Positions 43,648 through 52,601 of a DNA stretch of 64,000 nt are shown piece after piece; the stretch's first letter is position 1, and each line of letters opens with the position of its first letter. A program made the translations under genes and the position numbers. Source of the stretch: Pontibacter oryzae (lineage in GTDB: Bacteria; Bacteroidota; Bacteroidia; Cytophagales; Hymenobacteraceae); the NCBI RefSeq assembly GCF_003576375.1, contig NZ_QWGE01000002.1:744001-808000 (forward strand). Reading direction: 5' to 3'. The notes below the pieces were generated by a model. It searched no databases and was not told where the DNA came from. It worked only from the letters and a program-made list of their open reading frames with translations.

Positions 43648-43851
43648 TTAAATGTCTAATTTCTGAAGCTTGCCAAACTCAAGTGATTCTATCAGCCCGG
43701 CAAGTGCATCTTCTTTTCCCTCTAAGCCATAACGGTCGAGGTTTTTAAGTGGGCGGTCAGCCCGGAAATAGGCAATCAGCACGAAGTTTTCGTCCCGCAG
43801 CTGAATGTAATCCGGAATTTTAGCCTTGCCCTTTACTTTGATGATGTACAT
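43648..43851 (-). CDS. Small conserved hypothetical protein (67 aa) before ftsE
   Basis: A 67-residue, soluble protein without signal peptide: IIKVKGKAKIPDYIQLRDENF then VLIAYFRADRP, a short beta-rich start, and a C-terminal helix (EDALAGLIESLEFGKLQKL). I do not recognise a named domain. It is very probably real because it is 7 bases upstream of ftsE in the same operon and its codon choice is like the neighbours. A role with FtsE is inference only. A repeat element lies between it and the aldolase gene. Confidence 0.7.
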   Translation of the reverse strand: MYIIKVKGKAKIPDYIQLRDENFVLIAYFRADRPLKNLDRYGLEGKEDALAGLIESLEFGKLQKLDI

Positions 43852-43857
43852 TCTTTT

Positions 43858-43940
43858 AGAATTATGAATTAAAAATTAGAAATTAGAAATGAAAGGGATA
43901 TGCCCCATCTCTAATTTCTAATTCATAATTTCTAATTAAA
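43858..43940. repeat. AT-rich interspersed inverted repeat, copy C
   Basis: It occupies the gap between the aldolase and the small ftsE-operon gene. The left side starts GAATTATGAATTAAAAATTAG and the right side ends in CTAATTTCTAATTCATAATT, imperfect inverted copies of each other around a GGGATATGCCCC centre. GGG/CCC in the centre can pair. Ends match copies A, B and D. Confidence 0.65.
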
Positions 43941-43945
43941 GTATA

Positions 43946-44602
43946 CTATTTTTTGCCTTTGGCGTGGTCTGCAAGGAATTTCTCTAGACCTATATCCGTT
44001 AATGGGTGGTTTAGCAAGCCGGTAATAACGTTTAGCGGGCAGGTGACCACATCGGCACCAACCTCAGCGCACTGCACCAGGTGCATTACGTGGCGCACCG
44101 ATGCAGCTAATACCTGTGTCTGGTAACCATAGTTGCCATAGATATGCACGACTTGCTCGATCAATTGGATACCGTCAGTAGAAACATCATCTAAACGGCC
44201 CACAAAAGGAGAGACATACGTTGCCCCCGCCTTAGCCGCCAGTAGTGCCTGGCCAGCCGAAAACACCAGTGTGCAGTTTGTTTTAATACCTTTATCAGAG
44301 AAGTAGCGAATCGCCTTGATGCCGTCGCGGATCATAGGAACCTTAACAACGATATTCGGATGCAATTCAGCTAGAAATTCGCCTTCACGCACAATACCGT
44401 CAAAATCAGTAGCTATCACTTCCGCACTGATATCGCCATCAACAATCTCGCTGATCTTTTTATAGTGCGCAATTACGTTATCGTGGCCAAAAATACCCTC
44501 TTTCGCCATCAGCGAAGGGTTTGTGGTTACGCCGTCAAGAACGCCGAGGTCATGTGCCTCGTGGATATCTTGCAGGTTAGCTGTATCAATAAAGAATTTC
44601 AT
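43946..44602 (-). CDS. fsa: Fructose-6-phosphate aldolase/transaldolase-like protein
   Basis: Class I aldolase of the MipB/TalC family, 218 residues, a TIM barrel that splits or forms fructose 6-phosphate from dihydroxyacetone and glyceraldehyde 3-phosphate, or acts as a short transaldolase. The Schiff-base lysine is Lys87 in NIVVKVPM (position of Lys85 in E. coli FSA). [13 protein letters not shown] at the start and [13 protein letters not shown] (24-36) are family hallmarks; SPFVGRLDD is the phosphate-binding strand. The exact activity (FSA versus transaldolase) is not decided by sequence alone. The promoter must lie between it and the 4.5S RNA gene. Confidence 0.9.
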   Translation of the reverse strand: MKFFIDTANLQDIHEAHDLGVLDGVTTNPSLMAKEGIFGHDNVIAHYKKISEIVDGDISAEVIATDFDGIVREGEFLAELHPNIVVKVPMIRDGIKAIRYFSDKGIKTNCTLVFSAGQALLAAKAGATYVSPFVGRLDDVSTDGIQLIEQVVHIYGNYGYQTQVLAASVRHVMHLVQCAEVGADVVTCPLNVITGLLNHPLTDIGLEKFLADHAKGKK

Positions 44603-44714
44603 AATGCGGTATTGTAGGTTTTCTCTACAAATCTAACGCATTAATTGACAAACAGGAAAGATTGTGCTAAAATTTGAAAGGCAGAATAGCCGAAAAGTAG
44701 GGGCAAAAAAAAGT

Positions 44715-44806
44715 GGCAAACCGAACATCGCGCCGCTACAACCACCTACCCTTGCTACCTTCCGGTCCTGGGGGAGTTCAGCGGGAGCTGGCCGTGCCGA
44801 TTTGCC
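44715..44806 (-). ncRNA. ffs: Small bacterial SRP RNA (4.5S RNA)
   Basis: The complement strand carries the SRP core: CAGGACCGGAAGG with the GGAA tetraloop and the following TAGCAAGG of the asymmetric loop bound by Ffh. The outer ends, GGCAAA on both sides (44715-44720 with 44801-44806), close the long hairpin. The length (about 92 nt) is that of a short bacterial SRP RNA without an Alu domain. The transcript ends in a T8 run (44705-44712, complement). A clear promoter sits just upstream. Ffh is at 22870-24204. Confidence 0.95.
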
Positions 44807-44810
44807 GTTA

Positions 44811-44841
44811 CAAAAGTACGGAGATTATCATTAACTGCAAA
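44811..44841 (-). promoter_or_regulatory. Bacteroidota promoter (TTTG-N19-TAnnTTTG) for ffs
   Basis: On the minus strand TTTG (44841-44838), 19 bases, then TACTTTTG (44818-44811) fit the Bacteroidota primary promoter exactly. The transcript would begin within a few bases of the SRP RNA 5' end. It is the best promoter in the window. Confidence 0.8.
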
Positions 44842-45021
44842 CTTTGAGCACAATATAATTGATATTTATACTTGCAAAAAAGCTGTTTGATTGAAAATCA
44901 GCTGGTTATTTTTATGTGTTACGGGTCAAAATTATGCCCTTAATAAGTTATCACCGCTTTATTATCGATGAATCTAATGTAGTGCGCCAAATACAGGCAT
45001 TTGATATCTTCTCATAAATAA

Positions 45022-45054
45022 ATTGCCTCATACCACCAAACTACCTTACCTTTG
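45022..45054 (+). promoter_or_regulatory. Promoter close to the guaA start codon
   Basis: ATTG (45022-45025), 21 bases, then TACCTTTG (45047-45054). The -7 element ends 3 bases before the guaA ATG, so the transcript should begin at or next to the ATG, giving a leaderless or almost leaderless mRNA. Confidence 0.6.
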
Positions 45055-45057
45055 CGC

Positions 45058-46587
45058 ATGCCAGAAAAAATTCTCATCCTCGATTTCGGTTCGCAGTACA
45101 CCCAGCTTATTGCCAGAAGGGTTCGCGAGCTTAATGTTTATTGTGAGATTTACCCGTACAACAACGTGCCGGAACTCACAGAAGAAGTGAAAGGCGTGAT
45201 CCTGTCAGGTAGTCCCTGCTCCGTTCGCGACGCTGAACATCCCAACATCAATCTTAACCAGTACCTTGGCAAATTGCCTGTACTCGGCGTGTGTTACGGG
45301 GCACAGCTATTAGCCCACGAAAACGGCGGCGAAGTAACCCCATCCACCATCCGCGAGTATGGCCGTGCCCGCCTGAGCGAGTTGCACAACCATGACCGCC
45401 TCTTGAAGGAACTCACCCTGGGTTCTGTGGTTTGGATGTCCCATGGCGATACAATTAAAGAAATCCCGGATAATTTTGAGGTAATTGCCAGTACGGACAG
45501 CGTACGCGTAGCCGCTTTCAAACTGCGTGACCAAGAAACGTATGGCATCCAGTTCCACCCAGAGGTAACCCACTCTGATGAGGGAAAAACGCTGTTGCGC
45601 AACTTTGTGGTGCATATCTGCGGCTGTGTGCAAGACTGGACCTCCGAGCAGTTTATTGATGCCACCGTAGCTGAGCTTAAAGAGCAGCTAGGAAACGACA
45701 AAGTGGTGCTAGGACTTTCAGGCGGTGTTGACTCAAGTGTAGCCGCCATGCTTATACATCACGCCATAGGCAAAAACCTATACTGTATTTTTGTAGATAA
45801 CGGGCTATTGCGCAAAGATGAGTTCCAGACTGTACTGGACTCGTATCAGCATATGGGCCTGAACGTAAAAGGTGTTGACGCCAAAGATAGGTTTTACACT
45901 GCCTTAGCAGGATTAACAGACCCGGAGCAAAAGCGCAAGGCCATTGGCCGCGTGTTTATTGAGGTGTTTGATGAAGAGGCGCACCAGATCGAGGACGTGA
46001 AGTGGCTGGCGCAGGGTACCATTTACCCGGACGTAATCGAATCGATGAGCGTGAAGGGGCCTTCTGCCACAATTAAATCACACCACAATGTGGGAGGTTT
46101 GCCTGACTTTATGAAGCTGAAGGTGGTAGAGCCGCTTAAAGCACTATTCAAGGACGAGGTTCGTTTAGTGGGTAGAGCCATGCATATTGATGAAACCATA
46201 CTTGGCCGCCATCCTTTCCCTGGTCCCGGACTTGCCATACGTATACTCGGTGACATCACGCCTGAGAAAGTAAACGTACTGCAGCAAGTTGACCATATCT
46301 TTATCAGCAATCTGAAAAAATCAGGTTTGTATGACGAAGTATGGCAGGCCGGCGCCATACTTACTCCCGTGCAATCGGTTGGGGTAATGGGCGATGAGCG
46401 CACCTATGAAAATGTTGTTGCATTGCGCGCCGTTACAAGTATAGATGGTATGACAGCCGATTGGAGCCGGTTACCGTATGAATTCCTGGCCGATGTGTCA
46501 AACGAAATCATTAATAAGGTAAAAGGCGTAAATCGCGTTGTATACGATATCAGCTCAAAGCCGCCTGCTACGATCGAGTGGGAATAG
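45058..46587 (+). CDS. guaA: GMP synthase (glutamine-hydrolysing)
   Basis: Converts XMP to GMP with glutamine and ATP, the last step of guanylate synthesis. The 509 residues from ATG 45058 contain a class I glutamine amidotransferase domain (Cys79 in GVCYGAQ, His and Glu in [11 protein letters not shown]) and an ATP pyrophosphatase domain with the PP loop [13 protein letters not shown], then the dimerisation domain ending PPATIEWE. The Lys-rich [17 protein letters not shown] motif is intact. A TTG two codons before the ATG lies inside the promoter and was rejected. guaA, the TPR/binding-protein gene and hemL follow in the same direction. Confidence 0.97.
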   Translation: MPEKILILDFGSQYTQLIARRVRELNVYCEIYPYNNVPELTEEVKGVILSGSPCSVRDAEHPNINLNQYLGKLPVLGVCYGAQLLAHENGGEVTPSTIREYGRARLSELHNHDRLLKELTLGSVVWMSHGDTIKEIPDNFEVIASTDSVRVAAFKLRDQETYGIQFHPEVTHSDEGKTLLRNFVVHICGCVQDWTSEQFIDATVAELKEQLGNDKVVLGLSGGVDSSVAAMLIHHAIGKNLYCIFVDNGLLRKDEFQTVLDSYQHMGLNVKGVDAKDRFYTALAGLTDPEQKRKAIGRVFIEVFDEEAHQIEDVKWLAQGTIYPDVIESMSVKGPSATIKSHHNVGGLPDFMKLKVVEPLKALFKDEVRLVGRAMHIDETILGRHPFPGPGLAIRILGDITPEKVNVLQQVDHIFISNLKKSGLYDEVWQAGAILTPVQSVGVMGDERTYENVVALRAVTSIDGMTADWSRLPYEFLADVSNEIINKVKGVNRVVYDISSKPPATIEWE

Positions 46588-46608
46588 TTTTTTTGAGAAA
46601 ACATACTT

Positions 46609-46658
46609 AAGACACTAGCCGCAGGCTCTCATACGTTAGGGCCTGTAGCTGGTGTCTT
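46609..46658. terminator. Imperfect hairpin after guaA, possible terminator
   Basis: AAGACACTAGCCGCAGGC (46609-46626) can pair with GCCTGTAGCTGGTGTCTT (46641-46658) with a few mismatches. No T-run follows, so it may be a weak terminator or processing site. Confidence 0.4.
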
Positions 46659-46683
46659 ATGCCTTACAACCAATTTAAAGAAT

Positions 46684-48381
46684 ATGAAGAATCGCTTCTG
46701 GAATATAATTGCCGGCCTGGCCCTGGCCAGCTCGCTTTGCATCACCGCTCAGGCGCAGACCCAAGACCCTGCCACCACGTACAGCAATGGCAAAATTCTG
46801 CTGCAGCAGCAACGCTACGACCTGGCCATGGCAGAATTGCTGCCGCTGACTAATACGAGCAACTATGCCCCGGAAGCATCATACTTTTATGCACTCGCAG
46901 CCCTGAAAAACGGAAACCCAAATGCAGCTTATAAAATGCTGCTGCAGCTACAGAACCAGCACCCAACCTGGGAGGGTATGCAAGATGCTGATTATTTGTT
47001 AGCGAATGTTTTATTCGAGCAGAACGAATACGAACGCGCCTTAAGTAAACTACAGGAACTCAAAGGTTCATCTTTGGAAAGTGATGCTGAGGGCCTGAAA
47101 AGGTATTACCTAAACAAGATAAACGACAGAGCCACGTATGAAAAACTGATGCGCCGCTTTGGGTCAGACAAGGCTGTGGCGCAAGTATACGCCGATAAGC
47201 TACTCGGAGGCTGGTACAAGCCACAGGACCGCCAGATGTTGGAGAGCCTAGTACAGGAGTTTAAACTTGATCGGAACCGCTATTTAAATAAAGCCGCGTT
47301 GAGCCGCCAAGGCTACAATGTGGGCTTGCTCCTCCCCTTCCAGCTTAACCAGGATTTTGCGCAGTCTGCCCGTAAAAATCAGTTTGTGACCGATATGTAT
47401 GCCGGCATGAAACTGGCGCAGGATTCGCTTCAGAAGCAAGGTATCACTATTAACCTGTTTACTTATGATACAGGCGCTGATACTGTTAGTGTAAAACGTG
47501 TGCTTGAGTTGCCAGAGGTGAAGCAAATGGACCTGCTGGTTGGGCCTATTTATAAATCCACTGCAAAGGTTGCGGCACGCTATGCAGCCCAAAATGATAT
47601 TAACGTTATCAACCCGCTTTCGCAGGATGTAGAAATGGCCAAAGGCAATAGTAATGTCTTCTTGTTTGAGTCATCGGTGGCGACGCAGGCACGGCAGGCT
47701 GCAGCTTATGCTTACCAAAACTTCTCGCCAAAGTCTGCCATCATACTTTATGAGAATGCTAAAGAGGATACTACGTTTGCCTTTTACTACCGAAAGCATT
47801 TTCAGCAGCTTGGTGGTAAAATAAAAGTATACAAGAAGTTCAGCCCAAGCCAGGCAACTGCTACTGCGGCAACATTTAATGCACTAAACCTTCAGGATGT
47901 AGGGCACCTGGCCGTATTCTCAGATAAAATGACAGCCGCTGTAAATGCTACCAGTGTTGTGCAAAGCAAAGCAGCGAAATTGCCATTAGTAACTTATGAT
48001 AAATGGCTTGAGATTAACCAAATCACACTCCGCCAACTCGACAACCTGGAAGTATACTTCATCAGTCCCAAGTATATGGATAAGCTCAATCCAACCAACA
48101 AGTGGTTCCGCGAAAAGTATATCAGCAAGTATAACCTCACGCCATCGCAGTATGCTTTTGCAGGATTCGAGATGCTCTATTATTTTGGGCAAATGCTGCA
48201 TCAGTATGGCCCTCAGTTTAATGGCCAGCTCAGCGTAGCCGGGCTGCAGCAAGGCATACTTTACCAGGGCGTAGGCTACACAGACCGGTCGCAGCGCAAC
48301 CAACTGCAACCTGACAACCAATACGTACCGATAACAAAACTGGAAAACCTACAACTAACTGTTGTAAACCCGGTTTATTAA
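46684..48381 (+). CDS. TPR plus periplasmic-binding-fold protein (LpoA-like architecture)
   Basis: Exported 565-residue protein. Residues 1-24 are a Sec signal peptide (MKNRFWNIIAGLALASS, ending AQAQ). Residues about 30-200 form helix pairs of TPR type (QQRYDLAMAELLPL, QNEYERALSKLQEL). From about 210 (NVGLLLPFQL), a type I periplasmic-binding fold follows (FVTDMYAGMKLAQDSL, LVGPIYKSTAKVAARYA, SAIILYENAKED). This order of domains is that of E. coli LpoA, the outer-membrane activator of PBP1A, but there is no lipoprotein Cys, so direct orthology is not claimed. It may bind an amino acid or cell-wall ligand. It lies between guaA and hemL with 30 bases before hemL. Confidence 0.75.
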   Translation: MKNRFWNIIAGLALASSLCITAQAQTQDPATTYSNGKILLQQQRYDLAMAELLPLTNTSNYAPEASYFYALAALKNGNPNAAYKMLLQLQNQHPTWEGMQDADYLLANVLFEQNEYERALSKLQELKGSSLESDAEGLKRYYLNKINDRATYEKLMRRFGSDKAVAQVYADKLLGGWYKPQDRQMLESLVQEFKLDRNRYLNKAALSRQGYNVGLLLPFQLNQDFAQSARKNQFVTDMYAGMKLAQDSLQKQGITINLFTYDTGADTVSVKRVLELPEVKQMDLLVGPIYKSTAKVAARYAAQNDINVINPLSQDVEMAKGNSNVFLFESSVATQARQAAAYAYQNFSPKSAIILYENAKEDTTFAFYYRKHFQQLGGKIKVYKKFSPSQATATAATFNALNLQDVGHLAVFSDKMTAAVNATSVVQSKAAKLPLVTYDKWLEINQITLRQLDNLEVYFISPKYMDKLNPTNKWFREKYISKYNLTPSQYAFAGFEMLYYFGQMLHQYGPQFNGQLSVAGLQQGILYQGVGYTDRSQRNQLQPDNQYVPITKLENLQLTVVNPVY

Positions 48382-48411
48382 CCAAGATCACATTTTAGTA
48401 TAACATACCTT

Positions 48412-49710
48412 ATGATACAAGCACCAAAGAGCAACGAACTTTTCCTTCGCGCACAAAATAGCATACCCGGCGGCGTAAACTCGCCGGTAAGGGCATTTAG
48501 AGCAGTAGGTGGAAATCCTCGTTTCATGGTTTCGGCTAAAGGGCCTTACATGTATGATGAAGACGGCAACCGTTACATGGACCTTATCAACTCCTGGGGA
48601 CCAATGATTCTCGGCCATGCCGCTGATGTGGTGAACGAAGCCGTTAAAAAAGCCATTCCGAACTCTTTGTCGTTTGGTGCCCCTACCAGAAAAGAAATTG
48701 AGATTGCCGAGCTGATTGTGAGCATGGTGCCAAGTATAGAAAAGGTGCGCATGGTAAACTCCGGAACAGAGGCAACGATGTCGGCTATCCGCGTGGCGCG
48801 TGGCTATACAGGCCGCGATAAAATAATTAAGTTTGAAGGCTGTTACCATGGCCACGGCGACTCTTTCCTGATTGCAGCGGGCAGCGGCGCCATAACACTT
48901 GGTGTGCCAGATAGCCCAGGCGTTACAAAGGGCACGGCAAACGATACCCTCACGGCACCCTACAACAACCTGAAAGCAGTTCAAACGCTAGTTGAGGCCA
49001 ACAAAGGGCAAGTAGCAGCCATTATTTTAGAACCAGTAGCTGGAAATATGGGCTTGGTTACACCAGCTGATGGTTTCCTGCAAGGCCTCCGCGACTTGTG
49101 CGACAAAGAAGGCATCGTGCTTATTTTTGATGAAGTGATGACTGGTTTTAGGTTGTCGCCGGGTGGTGCGCAACAACTTTATGGCGTAACTCCTGACCTG
49201 AGCACGCTAGGCAAAATAATTGGCGGCGGCATGCCTGTTGGCGCTTATGGTGGCAAAAAAGAGATCATGGATTATGTAGCCCCGGCTGGCCCTGTATACC
49301 AGGCAGGTACGCTATCAGGCAACCCAATCGCCATGTCGGCGGGTATGGCTATGCTTACCTATCTTAATGATCATCCAGAAGTTTATACGCAGTTAGAGCA
49401 AACAACTCTTAAAATGGTAGAAGGCATGCAGGCAAATATGCAGAAGCTTGGGCTTAATTTTACCATTAACCGCATTGGCTCTATGTTCAGCATCTTCTTT
49501 ACTGACCAACCAGTGTATGACTTTGAATCGGCCAAAAATTCTGACACAGCTTTCTTTGGTCGCTACTTTAACGCCATGCTGCAAAGAGGTATTTACCTTG
49601 CCCCGTCACAGTATGAGGCCTTGTTTGTGTCAACAGCTATCTCAGAGGAGTTAGTGGCGCAATACATACAGGCAAATTATGAGAGTCTGCAGCAGGCGCT
49701 ACAAGCATAG
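48412..49710 (+). CDS. hemL: Glutamate-1-semialdehyde 2,1-aminomutase (HemL)
   Basis: PLP enzyme that makes 5-aminolevulinate, the start of tetrapyrrole synthesis by the C5 route. Of 432 residues, Lys268 in [14 protein letters not shown] forms the PLP Schiff base, [19 protein letters not shown] binds cofactor phosphate and [11 protein letters not shown] is a hemL signature. [11 protein letters not shown] (238-248) contains the Asp that binds the pyridine nitrogen. Starts [22 protein letters not shown], as in GSA-aminomutase. Together with other tetrapyrrole genes absent here, this indicates heme synthesis by the C5 pathway, which is usual in Bacteroidota. It is followed by dcd after 120 bases. 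Confidence 0.95.
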   Translation: MIQAPKSNELFLRAQNSIPGGVNSPVRAFRAVGGNPRFMVSAKGPYMYDEDGNRYMDLINSWGPMILGHAADVVNEAVKKAIPNSLSFGAPTRKEIEIAELIVSMVPSIEKVRMVNSGTEATMSAIRVARGYTGRDKIIKFEGCYHGHGDSFLIAAGSGAITLGVPDSPGVTKGTANDTLTAPYNNLKAVQTLVEANKGQVAAIILEPVAGNMGLVTPADGFLQGLRDLCDKEGIVLIFDEVMTGFRLSPGGAQQLYGVTPDLSTLGKIIGGGMPVGAYGGKKEIMDYVAPAGPVYQAGTLSGNPIAMSAGMAMLTYLNDHPEVYTQLEQTTLKMVEGMQANMQKLGLNFTINRIGSMFSIFFTDQPVYDFESAKNSDTAFFGRYFNAMLQRGIYLAPSQYEALFVSTAISEELVAQYIQANYESLQQALQA

Positions 49711-49830
49711 TATGAATTCGATTAGAATAAGTGAGCGGCAGCGCCTTACCCCGGTGCTGCCGTTTTGCTTTACAAATTTTGATACATCTCATAGTTCTCC
49801 TTACTTTTACATTCCCAATCACCCACTAAC

Positions 49831-50367
49831 ATGATTTTATCTGATAAGCAAATACTTGAGGAAGTAGAAAAAGGTACCATCCTGGTAGAGCCTTTCAACC
49901 GCGATTGCCTCGGTACAAACTCCTACGATGTGCATCTTGGCCGTTACCTTGCCACTTACAAAGATGATGTTTTAGACGCACGCAAGCACAACGAGATTGA
50001 GACTTTCGAGATTCCTGAGGAAGGCTTTGTACTAGAGCCCGGTAATCTATACCTAGGTGTTACGCTGGAGTACACTGAAACCCATGCGCATGTTCCGTTT
50101 CTGGAAGGAAAGTCAAGTGTTGGCAGGTTAGGCATTGACATTCATGCTACAGCCGGCAAAGGAGATGTGGGTTTCTGCAACACATGGACGCTGGAGATAT
50201 CGGTATCAAAAAAAGTACGTGTGTACTACGGTATGCCTATTGGGCAATTGATATACTTTGAAGTGAAAGGCGGCATTGAGAATTATTACAATCAAAAGCA
50301 AAATGCCAAGTATAACCACCGCACCATTACCCCAGTTGAATCAATGATGTGGATGAACGAGTGGTAG
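49831..50367 (+). CDS. dcd: dCTP deaminase
   Basis: Converts dCTP to dUTP to feed thymidylate synthesis. The 178-residue protein shows the trimeric dUTPase-like fold: SYDVHLGRYLA near the start, LEGKSSVGRLGIDIHATAG (Ser and Arg of the active site), DVGFCNTWTLEIS with the catalytic Glu and PIGQLIYFE. AGKGDVGF replaces the more usual AGWIDPGF, a small variation at the nucleotide lid. It is otherwise standard. The gene has its own terminator 20 bases after the stop. Confidence 0.93.
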   Translation: MILSDKQILEEVEKGTILVEPFNRDCLGTNSYDVHLGRYLATYKDDVLDARKHNEIETFEIPEEGFVLEPGNLYLGVTLEYTETHAHVPFLEGKSSVGRLGIDIHATAGKGDVGFCNTWTLEISVSKKVRVYYGMPIGQLIYFEVKGGIENYYNQKQNAKYNHRTITPVESMMWMNEW

Positions 50368-50389
50368 TACCATTCAACAATATATTTTT

Positions 50390-50425
50390 AAAAAGCCCGT
50401 TTGATATACGTTAAACGGGCTTTTT
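50390..50425 (+). terminator. Terminator after dcd
   Basis: AAAAAGCCCGTTT (50390-50402) pairs perfectly with AAACGGGCTTTTT (50413-50425). Confidence 0.88.
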
Positions 50426-50457
50426 GGCATAGTATGTGCACTATATTAGGTATATTA

Positions 50458-50509
50458 ATTACTTACAAATGTTGGAATCTTTCGGCTGTCAAAGCCGTTT
50501 GTAAGTAAT
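50458..50509 (+). repeat. Inverted repeat in the 5' region of the small exported protein
   Basis: ATTACTTACAAA (50458-50469) and TTTGTAAGTAAT (50498-50509) are perfect reverse complements separated by 28 bases, which themselves contain a small hairpin, CGGCT-GTCAA-AGCCG (50483-50497). It sits 40 bases before the ATG at 50550, so it may be an operator or leader structure. Confidence 0.6.
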
Positions 50510-50549
50510 ATAGTCTATTGAAAACAAAACTAAAAGGAAGGATAAGATT

Positions 50550-50996
50550 ATGAAAAAGGTACTGGTAATGGCTTGCATGATGTTTGGTTCTACGTTCGCT
50601 GCAAAAGCTAGTGGGGATAAATCCTCAAAGGCAATCGCGAATGCCAGAGCAAAGCATATGTCTGACCAGATGATACGAGATTTGCGCCTTAATAATTATC
50701 AGTCCAGAAAATTAAGAGATATTAACCAGCAAGTTGCTGAGCAGATTACTGCCATTGAAGAGCAGTATGCCGGCAATCCTGCTAAAATTGAAGAGTTATG
50801 CAAAGGCGTTTGCGCCAAGCGTGACAGTTATCTGGAGAACGTACTAAGCACAGTACAGTATAATTCATATTTCGGCGATCGTAAAGATTATGATGCAGAA
50901 GATAAAAAGTTTGTAGCGCAGACACTGCGTGGTGAGGAAAGTGAAGGTATTGCTATCAATGCTGAATCGGACCAAGCCACAGTAAGCGTGAATTAA
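50550..50996 (+). CDS. Small exported helical protein, Spy/CpxP-like in shape
   Basis: A 148-residue protein with a Sec signal peptide (MKKVLVMACMMFGSTFAAKASG, cleavage near AKA-SG). The mature part is helical: AIANARAKHMSDQMIRDLRLNNYQSRKLRDINQQVAEQITAIEEQY, then CKGVCAKRD, with two cysteines that may pair, and LSTVQYNSYFGDRKDY. The length and the R-L-N-N-Y-Q...Q-x-x-x-I pattern resemble LTXXQ-type periplasmic proteins (Spy/CpxP), but the LTxxQ motif is not exact. AAAGGAAGG lies 14 bases upstream of the ATG. The inverted repeat at 50458 may regulate it. An envelope stress role is only inferred. Confidence 0.65.
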   Translation: MKKVLVMACMMFGSTFAAKASGDKSSKAIANARAKHMSDQMIRDLRLNNYQSRKLRDINQQVAEQITAIEEQYAGNPAKIEELCKGVCAKRDSYLENVLSTVQYNSYFGDRKDYDAEDKKFVAQTLRGEESEGIAINAESDQATVSVN

Positions 50997-51019
50997 GCCT
51001 TTTAACTTTAGTAGTATAC

Positions 51020-51063
51020 AAAAAAGCCCGGGCCACCTAAAAATAGGTGGCCCGGGCTTTTTT
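51020..51063. terminator. Bidirectional terminator between 50550 gene and gldC
   Basis: A 20-bp perfect stem (51020-51039 with 51044-51063) and AAAA loop; core GCCCGGGCCACCTA, with A-run and T-run flanks. Confidence 0.92.
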
Positions 51064-51065
51064 AT

Positions 51066-51407
51066 TTATTGGTCATTCTTTTGGCGCTCTTGCTCTACAT
51101 GATCAGAAAGTTCCTTGCATAGGGCTCTGATTTTATCAGCCATTACCTGGTCGCTGGTTGCGGTGGCAATGCTTTGTGCCATGGCACCCATCGTATCGAT
51201 GTAAAAATACTTCATCTCATCAATAGGCATGTCCTTCGTCCAGAGGTCAATTTTCATGGTTCCAGCCTCGTCGCGGTCCCAAAGCGAGATGTTTATCGCC
51301 TTGGCAAAGTGGATCTTATCTCCGGCATCTGTGGCTCTCCAGCTAATGGCTTCCGGGATGCGGTTATCGTCCAGGGCAATGCTAAAGTATATTTCTGATT
51401 TCTTCAT
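51066..51407 (-). CDS. gldC: Gliding motility protein GldC
   Basis: GldC-family cytoplasmic protein linked to Bacteroidota gliding/type IX secretion; its exact function is unknown. Starting at ATG 51407 the protein is 113 residues: MKKSEIYFSIALDDNRIPEAISWRA, then AKAINISLWDRDEAGTMKIDLWTKDMPIDEMKYFYIDTM, typical of GldC, and a charged C-terminal tail. An upstream in-frame start would add 21 unrelated residues. The stop is 3 bases past the bidirectional terminator. The EEP-family gene is divergent, 75 bases away. It supports the T9SS reading together with gldA, gldF and gldG here. Confidence 0.85.
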   Translation of the reverse strand: MKKSEIYFSIALDDNRIPEAISWRATDAGDKIHFAKAINISLWDRDEAGTMKIDLWTKDMPIDEMKYFYIDTMGAMAQSIATATSDQVMADKIRALCKELSDHVEQERQKNDQ

Positions 51408-51481
51408 GTGCTCAATATTAAACTTTATTGTATAGTATTCTCGTAATATGTCTGAAAGATATATGAGCACAAAGTTACACG

Positions 51482-52531
51482 ATGCACCACGGATTTAAAA
51501 CTCTCCTACTTTTTTTTACGCTCCTCACCCTGTCGGGATGTTCCAGGCTATCGCTATCCTCAAAAAAAGGGAAGCTTTACACGGTTGCGTTTTATAATAC
51601 CGAGAAGTTTTACGATGCCACCAATGACCCTGCAAAGTATGACGATGCCTTTACCTCTGATGGCACGATGAAATGGACGCAGGAGAGATATCAAACAAAA
51701 CTAAAGCATATTGCTGAGGTCATTTCAGGTATCGGCGGAGACAATGGGCCAGCCATACTTGGGCTCTGTGAAATAGAGAACCGCAAAGTACTAGATGATT
51801 TGATAAGTACTGCTCCCCTTCGAAAACATGGCTATAACATAATACACCAAGATATGAGTGATGCCACCGGCCTGGACGTGGCGCTGCTCTATAAGCCCAA
51901 AATTTTCAAACCTACCTCCACTCAGTTTATCAAAATTGATTTTAAGGAAAAAGGCTATACTTCACGGGATATCTTACAGGTAAAAGGAGAACTACGTGGC
52001 GAGCTTGTGACCATCTATGTAAACCACTGGCCGCCAGCAGCCAGAACGCGCCGCAGAAAGCCTGATGATAGCCGCTGGAAAGCAGCTGCCACCACTTTGC
52101 GCCGGGAGATCGACAAACAGCAGGCAGCAGACCCAAGCACCAGAATTATTGTACTTGGTAATTTTGGTGCAGAGCCGCGCAGCACAGCCATGCAGCAAAA
52201 CTTAAAGGCAACCGGCAGGCCGAACCCAGCCTTCAATAAGGAGCTCTTTAATACGCATTATATGGCTTATGTAAATGGGCTGGGGAGTTACTATAACCGC
52301 GGTGACTTTGAGATGCTGGACCAGGTCATGATCTCTAAATCCCTGATTGATGAGCGAGGTAGTTTAGAGTATGTAAGGGGATCTGCCAAAATCTATAACC
52401 CTACAAGCATAAAGTATACGTTGGGAAAGTATAAAGAAGCTCCACGCAGTACCTTTAACGGCAAGCTTTATATAGGAGGCTTTTCAGATCATTTCCCAGT
52501 GTTTATACAAGTGCGTAAGGCCAAGCGATAA
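51482..52531 (+). CDS. Endonuclease/exonuclease/phosphatase-fold lipoprotein with altered active site
   Basis: Exported 349-residue protein of the EEP (DNase I-like) fold with a lipoprotein signal: KTLLLFFTLLTLSGC-S. Conserved parts include FYNTEKFYD (Asn), ILGLCEIEN (metal-binding Glu), YVNHWPPA (catalytic His region) and GFSDHFPVFI (Asp-His). The usual GDFN motif is GNFGAEP: Asn227 and Gly229 stand in place of the metal/water Asp and the Asn. Those residues are essential in DNase I and exonuclease III, so the hydrolase activity may be lost or changed. It may be a binding protein or act on a different substrate. Confidence 0.8.
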   Translation: MHHGFKTLLLFFTLLTLSGCSRLSLSSKKGKLYTVAFYNTEKFYDATNDPAKYDDAFTSDGTMKWTQERYQTKLKHIAEVISGIGGDNGPAILGLCEIENRKVLDDLISTAPLRKHGYNIIHQDMSDATGLDVALLYKPKIFKPTSTQFIKIDFKEKGYTSRDILQVKGELRGELVTIYVNHWPPAARTRRRKPDDSRWKAAATTLRREIDKQQAADPSTRIIVLGNFGAEPRSTAMQQNLKATGRPNPAFNKELFNTHYMAYVNGLGSYYNRGDFEMLDQVMISKSLIDERGSLEYVRGSAKIYNPTSIKYTLGKYKEAPRSTFNGKLYIGGFSDHFPVFIQVRKAKR

Positions 52532-52540
52532 TGCAACGCA

Positions 52541-52589
52541 TATAAAACAAGAGAGGCGAGCCGTATGGACTCGCCTCTCTTGTTTTATA
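52541..52589. terminator. Bidirectional terminator between EEP gene and dnaN
   Basis: 20-bp perfect stem (52541-52560 with 52570-52589), core AAGAGAGGCGAG; outer arms TATAAAACA/TGTTTTATA match those of other terminators in the window. Confidence 0.9.
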
Positions 52590-52601
52590 GCTAAGGATAA
52601 C

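Noticed and set aside
46588-46683. Riboswitch between guaA and the following gene
   Set aside because: Only an imperfect hairpin without conserved ligand-binding sequence is seen.
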